Source: Megalonaias nervosa
Taxonomy: Eukaryota; Mollusca; Bivalvia; Unionida; Unionidae
Direction of reading: 5' to 3'
DNA length: 64,000 nucleotides
NCBI GenBank assembly: GCA_016617855.1
Contig: JAECUM010004377.1
Coordinates: 1-64,000, forward strand
Below, one piece after another: positions 13,640-25,099 of the stretch; the first letter of the stretch is position 1, and every line of letters begins with the position of its first letter. Made by a program: the position numbers and the translations under genes. The notes under the pieces were generated by a model. That model did not search any database. It was not told the origin of the DNA and saw only the letters and a program-made list of their open reading frames with translations.

Positions 13640-15260
13640 AGCATCTAAAATTCTGTATTATTACACAGCTATTGCACCTATTTCTATTTCAAACTGTATA
13701 TCTGATTCAGTCAGTGACACAAACAGTGGATCATGCAGCAAAGAGTTAAAAAATTCCAACTTCCTTTTCTTCTTTCCTGATTTCAGAAAGATAAAACTAT
13801 TAAAATAAATTTGTGATCCAATTTATAACTCATACCTATACTGGAATAATAAAAAGACGGTGAATATCTACTAATATTAAGAAATAATCTAATCTACTCA
13901 TTTTCTCCTAGGGTCCTCTTTAACTACATTGCTCTTTGTTGGGGTTTCTCTCTGTACCTGTGTCTATCAAACCATAACACTCCCAAAGAGTGAACATTTG
14001 ACCATGGGCTTTTATTATTATGAAGGTAATTAATGTTGGAAGTTCTGAACACAGGAAGTCATTGCAGTCTCCATCCAGAATAACTGATGTGTTGCCAGTT
14101 TTCTAAAAGATTTTAGATTATGCAAATAAAATGAAAACAAAACCTAAGGCTTATCTTTATTTGGTCTGTATAATGGGCATAATGGCATTCTATAACCTGT
14201 GATAGTGCTGTCCAAAATACAATAGGTAACCATGGTAACTTCAATTGTTTCATGAAGCTGATACCGAGTTATATAAAATGAACTGAACACCCCCACCCCC
14301 TTGAATTACTCTTCAATAAGCTGAAAAAACGTTATATCCCCATTCCGTCAGCTAGTATTGTGGTCTGTTACAGGTATATACGATTGCTACAGAGGTCTCT
14401 ACATGCAGCTGGCACAAAAACAGATGCTTAATGGAAATGGTTTGTTAAGAAAATCATAAATCATTTTTGAGACTAGTTGAATATCTACACTGGTAAAATT
14501 CAACTAAGTTTTACAACCATCTCAGATGCAAAATATTTAGGAAGAAAAAAGTATTTTCAAACATTGTGACAATCTTTCTCATTTAAAACACAATTTTACC
14601 CCAAGACACTTATATTATGAAACAGTAACTAGACTACAGCATGTGAATTTTTTGTTTTTATGAAATATCTTTGACAGTTTGGAGGTTACAAGAAAATCTA
14701 CTCTCTCCAGCTGGCCAAGAAAAGCTGTAAAACTGAATAAAATTATCCTTTGTATCTAAATCTTCATGCAGTTTTTATCTCATTTCATTGATAAGCAGAA
14801 CACTGTAGAATTTTTTCAGCCCCGTACTTGTTCAATAATAATTGTACATGTTATGGTAATATGTCATAATAAAGTAAAAAAACATTTTTTTTGTGATATG
14901 TAGCTATACTGGGGTGCAATGCCATTTATTCTCAATTGCATAACAAAATGCATTCTTCCAAGAACAAAGGTTGTAACTGGTCATGATACCAACAAGATGC
15001 CCAAGCTGACCTTATACTGCTCACCGGTCCTAGTCTAGATGGAAAATATAGTAATAAGGCAGGTGCTTTGAGCTGTATTCAGGAGAAACTGTGATTTTTA
15101 CATTGAACTGTTTCTCCTTTACATTAGTTAAGCTGGACAAAATAGTACATTGGAATTTTTTGCATTACTGCATTTATACTTTAACATGTAGTGCGATATG
15201 GTAAGGCAGTTATGTACAGAGTCATTCTGTGACAGTGTATTTATATTAGTAATGGCTATC
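13640..15260. other. no gene seen
   Basis: Unique-looking AT-rich sequence. No exon, SINE or transposon end recognised. Confidence 0.5.
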
Positions 15261-15267
15261 CATACCG

Positions 15268-15521
15268 TTGGGGGTGGGGGCCGAGTGGTTTAAAGAACTT
15301 GCATTAACCAATCACTGCCATCTCACCTATGTCTACATGACTTTGAGTCTCTGGCTCAGCCAATGTGAATATGTAAGAATGCATGCCAGTAGCTTCCTGT
15401 GGTTTGGTGATTCTTACCGGGGCTTTCCTGGGTTCTTCCTCCACCAGTTTTACTGGCTGCCGTTTATAGATTATCATGGGCTGAGAAATGGCATTAAACT
15501 CCAAAAGCAACACCAACAGCC
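15268..15521 (+). mobile_element. SINE family A, full-length copy
   Basis: A tRNA-like head opens the copy: A box GGCCGAGTGG at about 15278 and a B-box-like TTTGAGTCTC about 55 bases on, like a Ser/Leu tRNA. A central domain follows ('GTAGCTTCCTGTGG...GGTTCTTCCTCCACCAG...TACTGGCTGCC'), then an 'ATGGCATTAAACTCCA' 3' part and an AAC-rich tail. Eight copies in the window share this order. Confidence 0.8.
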
Positions 15522-15689
15522 ATACCTGATTAGACATGAATAAATTAGAACCTGCCTCAAAAGATACACCTTCTGTCAAAATATACAAGTATCTCATGAC
15601 TTAAATCAGTGATCTCTCACTGTAGTTGTCTCTCAGTCTCTCAAGACAAGTTTTCTTGTATCATCTGTACATTTTCCACATTGTTGCAA

Positions 15690-16550
15690 TGGAAGTCCAA
15701 CCACTGCTAGGGGAGCCACCCAAGACAACTCTGATAGAACATTTCCTATGAAAAGTTCATACCAAATTTGATCAAAACTGACAACTTTTCTAGACAGGTC
15801 AAAAACTGGGTTTTGCCTGTTGCTAAGGAAGTCATAGCTTGGGGAGACCTAAAGGACATAATTTTGCCATAGCAAGTTGGCATAAGCATTCCTGGCAAGT
15901 TTGACAAAAACTGGCTCAGCTGTTGTAGAAAAGAAGTCAAAAATGAGTTTTTTATATGGTCAACAAGGAGCCACAGCATTGCTGGGGAGTAACCCCTAAC
16001 TGAGTTTTGTTGGAGCATGGTTCAAGAAATGCTTCTACTAAATTTGATCAAAGCTGGCTCAGGTGTTCTGGAGAACAAGTTGAAAATAGGTTTTCCATAT
16101 GGTTGCTATGGAAAACAGACCTATACTGACGGAATCACCCCTGCCACAGTTTTGACGATGCATGTCCTATGAGCATTCCTACCAGTTTTGATAAAAACTG
16201 GCTCAGCCATTTTGGTGGTCACTTTTTTCCACCTTATTACTAAGGAAGTGACACTTATGGCAAGAGCGGTACAATGGACACAGTTCTGACAAAGCATCTT
16301 CACAAAACATTCCTACTAAGTTTTATCAAAATTAGTTCAGCCATTCTAGAAAAGAGGAAAAATATGGGTTTTACATATGGTGCTAAGAAGCCAATGTCAC
16401 TGGAGGAGCCAGCACAAACATAATTTTTGATATAAAATGTCCTTAGAAACATTCCTACAAAGTGTGGTCCAAATTGGCTAAACCATTCCAGGTAAGTTGA
16501 AAATTGGTTTTCCATGCTATTGAAGTCACCTTGAACATATTTTTGGTAGA
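15690..16550. repeat. diffuse ~110-130-bp repeat
   Basis: Degenerate units share 'TTCCTACYAAGTTTGATCAA', 'ACTGGCTCAGC', 'TTCTGGAAAAGAAG' and 'TTGCTAAGGAAGTC'. The style is that of diffuse repeats in mollusc genomes. Confidence 0.65.
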
Positions 16551-16552
16551 AC

Positions 16553-16758
16553 GTGTCTTAGTGAACAGCCTGTCAAGTTCAGTTAACACTGACCCAGTGT
16601 AGAACATGTTTTAGTGAACAGCCTGTCAAGTTCAGTTGACACTGACCCAGTGTAGAACATGTCTTAATGAACAGCCTGTCAAGTTCAGTTGACACTGACC
16701 CAGTGTAGAACATGTCTTAATGAACAGCCTGTCAAGTTCAGTTGACACTGACCCAGTG
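16553..16758. repeat. 53-bp minisatellite, about 4 copies
   Basis: Units start GAACAGCCTGTCAAGTTCAG and contain TTGACACTGACCCAGTGTAG. It abuts the 60-bp array after a 40-base gap. Confidence 0.9.
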
Positions 16759-16800
16759 GTTTTTGAGAAGTTGAAAACAGAACTGATTATAGATGAAACA

Positions 16801-17345
16801 AAACAGACTGATGCAGGACAAAGCCACATGCCCACTAGACGTTTCAGTCTCGTGTTGTATAAACAGACTGATGCAGGACAAAGCCACATGCCCACTAGAC
16901 GTTTCAGTCTCGTGCTGTATAAACAGACTGATGCAGGACAAAGCCACATGCCCACTAGACGTTTCAGTCTCATGCTGTATAAACAGACTGATGCAGGACA
17001 AAGCCATATGCCCACTAGACGTTTCAGTCTCGTGCTCTATAAACAGACTGATGCAGGACAAAGCCACATGCCCACTAGACGTTTCAGTCTCATGCTGTAT
17101 AAACAGACTGATGCAGGACAAAGCCATATGCCCACTAGACGTTTCAGTCTCGTGCTCTATAAACAGACTGATGCAGGACAAAGCCACATGCCCACTAGAC
17201 GTTTCAGTCTCATGCTGTATAAACAGACTGATGCAGGACAAAGCCACATGCCCACTAGACGTTTCAGTCTCGTGCTCTATAAACAGACTGATGCAGGACA
17301 AAGCCACATGCCCACTAGACATTTCAATCTCGTGCTGTATAAACC
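16801..17345. repeat. 60-bp minisatellite, 9 copies with dimeric order
   Basis: Nine units of exactly 60 bases each start AAACAGACTGATGCAGGACA. Units differ at a few sites near the end (CGTGCTCTAT versus CATGCTGTAT) and at CCACATG/CCATATG. Units 3-8 alternate between the two types, so the recent expansion was of a 120-bp dimer. Four reading frames stay open (16720-17394 and 16793-17359 plus; 16738-17355 and 16632-17015 minus); this follows from the period and is not evidence for a protein. Confidence 0.95.
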
Positions 17346-17349
17346 AGCT

Positions 17350-18175
17350 GCTCAAATAAAAATATTATCACATGATAAAAGTTCCTTTGCATGAATGCTG
17401 GTAAATACTGTAAAACCTGATTTAAGCGAAACCTGATTTTAGCAACCACTTGTCATTTATGACCCAAATTGTTGTGAACAGGATCGATTTACTACATAAA
17501 TGCACTGGCATCAGCAACACCAATCCAACATAACTAGCAATCATTACATTTTTTTGCAAAAGATGTGTTTTAACATTGCTTTCAACAATCACATGGTCAA
17601 ACAGGATATACACACAACAGAACATAATTTATTCCTATATAATCACAACTGCTGGGTACAGTCTGCAGGCTGAGTGCAGATTGTTCTAACAAAAATGAAT
17701 TAAAAAAATAAAGGAAAAGTTTGAGACTGGTTACCAGTTGCATTCACGTTATGTGGTAAAGTTGTTCAGCAAAGACAATAAACCAGATTTATTTACTTTG
17801 TTAAACTGCTACTGTAGTACAGTCATAAAATCTCTGTTGTGAAAACCCACACAATACTGATATTGTTATAATGATAATGTCAGATCCCAGACAGCGAGTC
17901 GCGTACTGCTTTAAATCATTGTCTGCGGAGTTACAACACATACTGACTGAGATAAATGAGGCCTTTATTCTTTTCTTTTATTAAAGTTATTTGTTTTTCC
18001 TGGATGAGTAATTTCTTTACTTGTTATAAAAGTCTGTCTGTTTATTAATCAATGATGTTAAAACCCATATTGAAGGTCTAACATGCCATACTCTGAGATC
18101 TCATTATCTGTTCCAATTAGTGTATTCATTAATCTGTTGTGTATTGAGCTGATCCATTTATTATTTATGTCATGA
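17350..18175. other. no gene seen
   Basis: AT-rich sequence. A GTAAAACCTGATTTAAGCG string at 17409 may be the end of a small MITE; nothing else recognised. Confidence 0.45.
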
Positions 18176-18177
18176 AT

Positions 18178-18688
18178 GACTTCATCTTCAATAGCCAGGA
18201 AGACCTAAGCAGATTGATCAGATATTTCTGTGCTTCTGGTCTGTGAATTTCATTGGATGTGGTGCCACCGCATCCACTCAAAATCAAGCTTTTCAAATTT
18301 GAACTCTGTTCCTACATGACTGAGACAATGGGAGTACACAACTGTAATACTGTAATTGTCTCATAAATAAGCAATTTTCCACTGCTGATCCATGTTGATA
18401 CAAATACATCCTTTCCCTCAAACACACCAATAATGGCTACTCTCTGGTATGTAGTCATACTTCAATGCTGAACTTACAAAGTATTCTTCCACACTGAATT
18501 GCCTCCATCATTTCTGGCCGATGTACAATGCATTGCTTTACATGGTTAGGTGGCATTACATATTAAGGGAGACCACTCATGAACTCCAACAGTATGTCGC
18601 TAGGACAAAGCACAGAAATGTCTGATCAATCCACCAAGGTGTAGATAGGGTTAACACATTGGAACCTTGGCTAGCGAAGATGGAGTCA
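18178..18688. mobile_element. inverted-repeat element of about 510 bp
   Basis: GATTGATCAGATATTTCTG (18212 onward) recurs on the opposite strand near 18608-18632 with one mismatch over 24 bases. The outer parts also pair: GACTTCATCTTCAATAGCC at 18178 with the complement of 18670-18687, the right arm having about 20 extra bases between the two blocks. No coding remnant or clear target duplication was found, so class is unknown. Confidence 0.5.
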
Positions 18689-18689
18689 C

Positions 18690-18935
18690 AGGTTTTGGCT
18701 GTAAATAAACTCACTGAATAAGTTTTAATCATAGCTAACTTTACAATGTATGGGCAGGATAAGTAGGTTTTAACTTATAGTTAGTTAACTTTGCAATTCA
18801 TATGCCATAATCCCTAAGGACTATTTGGGAACTACAGATAAAACTGACAATATTTATGATTGATGTATTTGTAATGCTATACAATTTTCTTGACATAAAT
18901 GCATACAAAAAAAATAACACGAACTATGAATAAAG

Positions 18936-18979
<44 letters not shown>

Positions 18980-20410
18980 TAATCCTGGATACTTTTCCTT
19001 CTTAAACACGGTTAATTATAACCTTATAAACTGTCCCTCCTGTACAGACCTGTCATTAGAGACCACTGGTCTTCTGCGACCACTTTTTGTTGGCAAAGCG
19101 ATGGTCTCTCAAAGCAGGTTTTACTTTAGCTAAAAATAAAGAATTCTTTTTTTAATGTGTCCCTGGATACCTGTGTAACACTTGCCCCCCAAAAATAACA
19201 ATTTCCACATAGGTGACACTGTAACAGCTATCACTGCTTGGAAAATAGTACTATGTCCCAACCTGCTTATGCAGGCAAGAAAAATTCCCATAATAATGAT
19301 AATCATGGGAAAGTCAATGCTAGATATTAGATGCCTAATTACCTTAACACTTTGAAAAGGTCATGCAGCACAAATTTATTTCCCGCCAATTTTACATAAA
19401 AGGAAAAATTAGATGTTATTATTTCTTGTATTTCACTATACAAGAAACTGTAATTAAAGACACTTATGTCAGCGAACAATTTTATTTTTTATGACCAGCT
19501 CCCAATTTCACCAACCTAAAGTCTTTAAGTTTAGTCTGGATTTCATAAATTTTATTGGTAAATTTTAAAGCTGGACTTGAATTTCAGCCCATCAAAAGAA
19601 CCCATTAGATTCAAGATTCAAGTGTAGGCCCAGCCATGCCTTTTTTCTTGAAATCCTGTCTTGGTTTGGATTTTACCAACAAACCTTGATTGTGGACTTT
19701 AAACATTAACCTGCAATTCAGTAATCTGATTGGCTCAAAATATATGTCCAACTTAAAACTGACCAATAAAACATTTTAAGACATTAGACATAATGTCCCT
19801 TATAAAAAGGTGAGCCATATATGGAAATGTCTGCAAATGCAAGGTCCAGTGTATATGATATGAATATATCAAGTATTATCAGGAATAATGTCTAAACAAT
19901 ATAGCACCAAAATACTACATATACAGCTGTTTGATGATGACTGGTGGAGTTAGCTCCCCTGCTCCAGCTGGTGTCATAACATGACATTGCTATGATCTTT
20001 CTTTGTGTTAAAGGAAGGCCACCCTGTATTTCTCCTCAGATTCATGATTCCAGAGGGAAGGTTCCTGCAGAAAAAAACAAAACAAAATATTCTCAATGTT
20101 GAATTTAATTTGACCATCACAAATTAACAATGTATTTGTTCACTTTGTACACAGAGTACTTCCATAAACTGACCTCTCTAAAACCAGCCTTATCTTACAC
20201 ATTTTGGTTCCAACAGGGCCTTTTTAATACTAATCACACCTTTTCAGACTAAAAGTCTTGATAAAAAAAATAAATTATTTTGGGGTGGATGGGTAAGAGC
20301 ATCTGGTTTACAAAAAAATTGTTCATTCATTTAAGTTACAAATGAGAGCAGACAGATAATCAAAAGGTTTGGCTTGGTTTAATTATAAGCTATGCATGGC
20401 CATCAGTATA
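18690..20410. other. no gene seen
   Basis: Contains a (TA)n run at 18941-18971 and the possible MITE at 19042-19128. No exon recognised. Confidence 0.45.
19042..19128. mobile_element. possible small palindromic MITE
   Basis: The left part (TACAGACCTG...AGAGACCACTGG) and the complement of the right part (GTAAAACCTGC...AGAGACCATCGC) are imperfect inverted repeats around a short centre. A similar 'GTAAAACCTGATTTAAGCG' string occurs at about 17409. No clear target duplication is visible. Confidence 0.35.
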
Positions 20411-20414
20411 TTTA

Positions 20415-20573
20415 ACAGAGGAAGACACCCCACCTACCAAGAAGCTACTGGCAAGCTTTCTCACATACGGTCTTTGGTTGAGCAGACTTGCATTTACATG
20501 GACTGAGGCAACACGTGTGAGTGATCTATAAAAGTGAGTGCCTTAGACCACTTGGCCACCCAGGATCCCCAGA
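20415..20573 (-). mobile_element. SINE family A, truncated and diverged copy
   Basis: It keeps the central 'AAGAAGCTACTGGCAAGCTT' segment and the tRNA-like head (complement of CTTAGACCACTTGGCCACCC), but lacks the tail half. Confidence 0.6.
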
Positions 20574-20884
20574 CAGACATACAACAAGCATATAGATTAG
20601 ATTGGTACTATACCATTAGTTATTCTTGCAAAGAAAAAATGTAGCTCTTTTTGGCCAAGAGAGTTGTTGTAATACTATGGGTTTCTTTTAGTGATGCTGG
20701 TAACAAGAGAGTTTTTATTTTTGTGACAAACTCCATTAGTCTAGTCTAGCCCACGGAAAACATTGTCTTTTCAGCATATGTTCAGCAACTCTAACTTCAA
20801 AATCCTCTATTTAGGATATGTCCAATAACATGTTACCACACATTCAGGAAACTGCTGAGAACAAATGGTGCAACTGGATTATGA

Positions 20885-21015
20885 AATTTGTTGACAAACA
20901 GGTCAGTTAAACTAGATTATGTAATTTGCTGACAGACATGTCTGTTAAAATGTATTACATAATTTGTTGATAAACATGTCTGTTCATAATTTGACCAACA
21001 TGTCTGTTCAACTGG
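20885..21015. repeat. ~45-bp repeat, 3 copies
   Basis: 'GATTATGTAATTTGCTGACA' and 'ACATGTCTGTTMA' recur three to four times with decay. Confidence 0.65.
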
Positions 21016-21281
21016 TAAAAAAAAAATTAATTGCTTTAATTTGATCTGAGTTGCTTCATGGGATTAAAACACAGAGTACTTCCTGATCTTTCATGAGTTT
21101 CTCAGTATTTTGATCCTGTTGGTTAACAATTACCGAGATGTGACATGAAAAATCTGCATTATTGTTAACAGTAATTTACTCTTTCCTCATATCATCACTG
21201 ACACTGATTAATGGATATTGAATGATCATGAACCATTGAATTTATCTATCAGTTTTATACCAGTATCAACAAATATCCAGT

Positions 21282-21635
21282 GGCCTAAGTGGTTAGAGCA
21301 TCTGCCTCGGATGCAGATTGTGGATTCGAACCCTGAGTCATACCAAAGACTTATAAAAATGGTACAAACAGCTGCCTCACTTGGTGCTCAGCATTAAGAG
21401 GTTAGTGTTAGCACTGGTCAGCCTGGTGTCAGGATAATGTGACCCGGTGGGACATCATGCTACAGTCTGCAGCATGATGCCCCAGTGCTACATCACCATA
21501 AACTGCGACCATACAGACAACGTAGTCATATGACTGGAAAATTTTTAAAGCTACATTAAAAAACCAAATCTCACATACACACACATACAAGTGTGCACAG
21601 ACACATACACACAGACACACAAACACACTACTATT
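21282..21635 (+). mobile_element. SINE family B with CA-rich tail
   Basis: The tRNA-like head reads AGTGGCCTAAGTGGTTAGAG (A box) and GGATTCGAACCCTG (B box). A ~230-bp body with 'GTGTCAGGATAATGTGAC' and 'GGGACATCATGCT' follows, then a (CA)n-type tail. Two other copies share the body. Confidence 0.75.
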
Positions 21636-21756
21636 ATTAAAGATTTAGTATCCCTGGGAGGGGATAAATATTTGGTTATGCTTACCATACATGCTGAGGA
21701 TGAAGACAACTACATTTTCCTGGAAAGAAATGATGGACTATGCTGTTCCTTTTTTG

Positions 21757-22024
21757 TTTTGGTTGTTGTTGTTGTTGTTGTTGTTGTAGGGCTTAACGCC
21801 ATTTTTCAGCACACGATAGGCTATACATGGCAGCCAGAATTAATGGTGGAGGAAGAAACCAGGAAATCCCCGGAAAGAACCACCGACCCATGAGAAGCTA
21901 CTGGCAAGCTTTCTCACATATCCACATTCGCCGAATCCGAGACTTGAACCCACTCAGACAGAGGTGAGATGGCAGTGATCCGTAACGGAGAGCGCTTTAG
22001 ACCACTCAGCCACTCGGGGCCCCT
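21757..22024 (-). mobile_element. SINE family A, full-length copy with (GTT)n tail
   Basis: The (GTT)n run at 21762-21788 is the reverse complement of the AAC tail. The body follows, ending in a tRNA-like head whose minus strand reads CCGAGTGGCTGAGTGGTCT (A box), with a GGGTTCAAGTC B box about 60 bases further into the element. Confidence 0.8.
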
Positions 22025-22204
22025 TTTGTTTTGGAGTTTCATGCACAAAGATAAAACTCTGGCCATATATACAATATTTTGGAAAGTTCTGCAGACTTAA
22101 TTATAACAGTTCAGTTTATTTATACCTGTCAATAAATTTAATGCCAATAAACAAAATAATGTTCCACAAAATGGTATGTTGGTCCAAGTGCAGTGTGCTG
22201 GACA

Positions 22205-22468
22205 GCTGCATATATGTTGTTGTTGTTGTTGTAGGCTTCAACACCATTTTTCAGCACAGGATTGGCTATACATGGCAGCCAGTATAGCTGGTGGAGGAAG
22301 AACCCTTTAAAACCCCAGGAAGAAGCACTGATCACAAGAAGCTACTGACAGGCTTTCTCACATACCCACGTTAGCCGAGCCTGAGACTCGAACTCATGCA
22401 GACAGAGGTGAGATGGCAATGATGCAGAACGGTGGCTGCTTTGGACCACTCAGCCTCCCAGGGCCCCC
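22205..22468 (-). mobile_element. SINE family A, full-length copy
   Basis: It has the same order as the copy 180 bp to the left: (TGTTGT)n tail, conserved central domain, tRNA-like head ending at GACCACTCAGCCTCCC. The 54-57-bp minisatellite begins immediately after the head. Confidence 0.8.
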
Positions 22469-22484
22469 CTGTATATGTGCGTGT

Positions 22485-22862
22485 GACATGGGTAAATGAC
22501 ACTGACATAAAAATGGACAGCTGCAGATATGTGTGTGTGACATAGGTAAATGACATTGACATGAAAATGGACAGCTGCAGATGTGTGTGACATTGGTAAA
22601 TGACATCGACATGAAAGTGGACAGCAACAGATATGTGTTTGTGACAAAGGTAAATGACATTGACATGAAAATGGACAGCTGCAGATATGTGTTTGTGACA
22701 TAAGTAAATGACATTGACATGAAAATGGACAGCTGCAGATATGTGTGTGACATAGGTAAATGACATTGACATGAAAATGGACACCTGCAGATGTGTTTGT
22801 GACATAGGTAAATGACATTGACATGAAAATGGACACCTGCAGATATCTGTGTGTGTAACATA
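22485..22862. repeat. 54-57-bp minisatellite, about 7 copies
   Basis: Units contain GGTAAATGACATTGACATGA and AAATGGACAGCTGCAGATAT, with TGTGTG length changes between units. It begins right after a SINE head. Three overlapping minus-strand frames across it are repeat artefacts. Confidence 0.9.
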
Positions 22863-22869
22863 ACTGGTA

Positions 22870-24805
22870 AATGGCAGAGATATAAAAATGTTGGAGAATA
22901 TTTATGTTACAGAGCAAAGAGCATATTGTCAAGTCTTAGTACTCTTTCGGTACTGTTCAGTTGATATCAAGGTCGCCATGGATACAGCACCTCTTAAGCT
23001 TTGGACCTATTGGGTATTTTGCTCATAAAGTACATATTGAGTGAAATTAGATATGAAAAAATTTTCTTTTAGGTATTTTTCAGATTTAAATAATAATCAC
23101 TTAAATTTGAAAAATACCCAATTAATTTTTTTTTATATGTTATGACACAAATTAATTTCTCTGCACTGATATTATACACTCTCTCAACTGAGGGCCTCTT
23201 GTACATTAGGTGTGACCTCATCCGACCAAACATTTATCATTTTGTATTTGGTACAATGCATATATCTCAGCTTTTCTCTGCATAACATACATAAAATAAT
23301 TCCATACACTGTAATGACGGTTTCCACAAATCGTTGTTTCTGATGAAACCATGTATTTTTGTGGACAATTTAAAAGAGTCTGTGTGAAACGGATTTATTT
23401 GTTATGTCTGGGATAACACTTTTCACTATAGATGTTAATGATGTACTGTCATTGGGCTGGAAAAAGCTAAGAATTGTTGAACTTTTCATTTAGTGTACAG
23501 ATTTTGCAGATTTTCTCCAACGGTTTTCCAACATTTTAGCATCTGTCTGATATTACCTAAACACTTGATTTTATACAATAAATGAGCAAGCAGGCAACAA
23601 CAAAAGTAGACTGGTATACCATATTTATTTAGACACTAAGCACGTGATTTTTTTAGTTTATTTTATCAATATTGTAAGTGTTACCAGACAATAAAATCAG
23701 TCACACTTTTAAATCAGCTGTTTGTTTACACAAATATACACATAGTATCATTAATCTTTTGAATGTAAGAAAAATGCTCGCATGTGGTATACATACTCTA
23801 TTATTAAATGATTTTAATTGAGTGAAATATGTGGATACACTATTTATTTGGAGTACTGCCTAGATAATGTTCTTTGACAGATTTAATTTTGTGCCATATA
23901 ATAGACTTTCTAGATGGCTTAAACGATGGATGAGAATTCAAGGAAGATGACCCACATTGTAGAAAACTGTCATTCACAATTGGAATGCATGAAGTGTGCA
24001 TTGTGAATGGATGAAGATCCTTGATACATATTGGAAGATGTTTCTATTAGCACTGGTATTAATTCATTGGCTGTTTTTGATATGCCAAAGAATCATTTGA
24101 AGCTCAAAATGTCTGTACAAGATGGGTCCCACATTTGTTGGCAACTCATCAAAAACTGATTTGGATTGAAATTGCCAAACAGCTACTCGCCAAATATCAA
24201 ATGTGACCCCAAGTCATTAAAGTGAGATTATCTAAAGTAATGAAATGTGGATTTACTTTTTTGAACCCGACTAAAGAGAAAAAAATAATCCAGTTTGGAC
24301 TGGAGAAAACAAGTAAAGACCACAAATTATTCAGTTTAGCCAGATTGTCAGTAGACTTTAATTTACAATATTTTTTTATGCAAATGGCCTCATTGTCCAG
24401 GTACCTGTGCCTGGCTCTGCTATTGTTTCCAAAGTGTTGCCAAAATTGTGGAAAACTAACGAACCAACTGTCTGCACACTGGTACCTGAAATATTCATCC
24501 AAGACATTGTGAAACACTTTCTGATGGTGTGCAGAATCCAAACTTTGCCACATTCTCCATACATCCAGGATTTATCTCCAATTTATGTTTGGCTGAATCA
24601 CATTATCAAAGATCTGCTCAGGGTTAGTTGATTTGAAACCCACCAAGCAGTTGAAGTGCAGTTTTCCAGTCAATGAACAACATACCAAAAAATGAACACA
24701 AAATTATATTTATAAACTGAAAATCATACTGTGAAAGTGTGAAGATGTGCATGTGCAAGTACTTCAAGAGGAAGCACTGATTTACTGTTTACTAATAAAA
24801 TACCT
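22870..24805. other. no gene recognised
   Basis: Mostly unique AT-rich sequence. Overlapping frames of 60-118 codons at 24197-24631 on both strands show no domain I recognise. A short inverted repeat (TGGGTCCCACATTTG at 24124 with CAAATGTGACCCCA at 24198) could mark a small element. Confidence 0.4.
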
Positions 24806-24809
24806 TTTT

Positions 24810-25056
24810 GTTGTTGTTTTGCGGTTTAATGCCATTTCTCAGTGCAAGATAGGCTATATATGGCGGCCAGGATAAGTGGTGGGGGAAGAACCCAGGAAAA
24901 CCTTGGTAAGAACCACCAACCCACAGGAAGCTAATGGCAGCTTTCTCACATATCCACATCAGCCAAGCCTGAGACTTGAACCCATGTGGATAGCACTGAG
25001 ATGGCAGTCATCAGTAAAGGTGAGTGCTTTAGATCACTCGGCCACTCAGGGCTCCA
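24810..25056 (-). mobile_element. SINE family A, full-length copy
   Basis: GTT-rich tail at 24810, central domain, B box (complement of GACTTGAACCCA) and A box (complement of ATCACTCGGCCACTCAGG). It lies at the 3' border of the DIRS fossil and may have joined it after truncation. Confidence 0.8.
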
Positions 25057-25099
25057 AAATACTTTGTTGTACAACAATAATCATACCCTCATATTTCAG

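Noticed and set aside
9465..17345. CRISPR arrays
   Set aside because: Repeats are head-to-tail units with no unique spacers, and the DNA is animal.
15268..22024. tRNA genes at the SINE heads
   Set aside because: A and B boxes are present but the heads do not fold into complete tRNAs and are joined to SINE bodies.
24197..24631. Overlapping 74-118-codon frames on both strands
   Set aside because: No recognisable motif in either strand and no consistent splice sites; possibly part of a small unclassified element.
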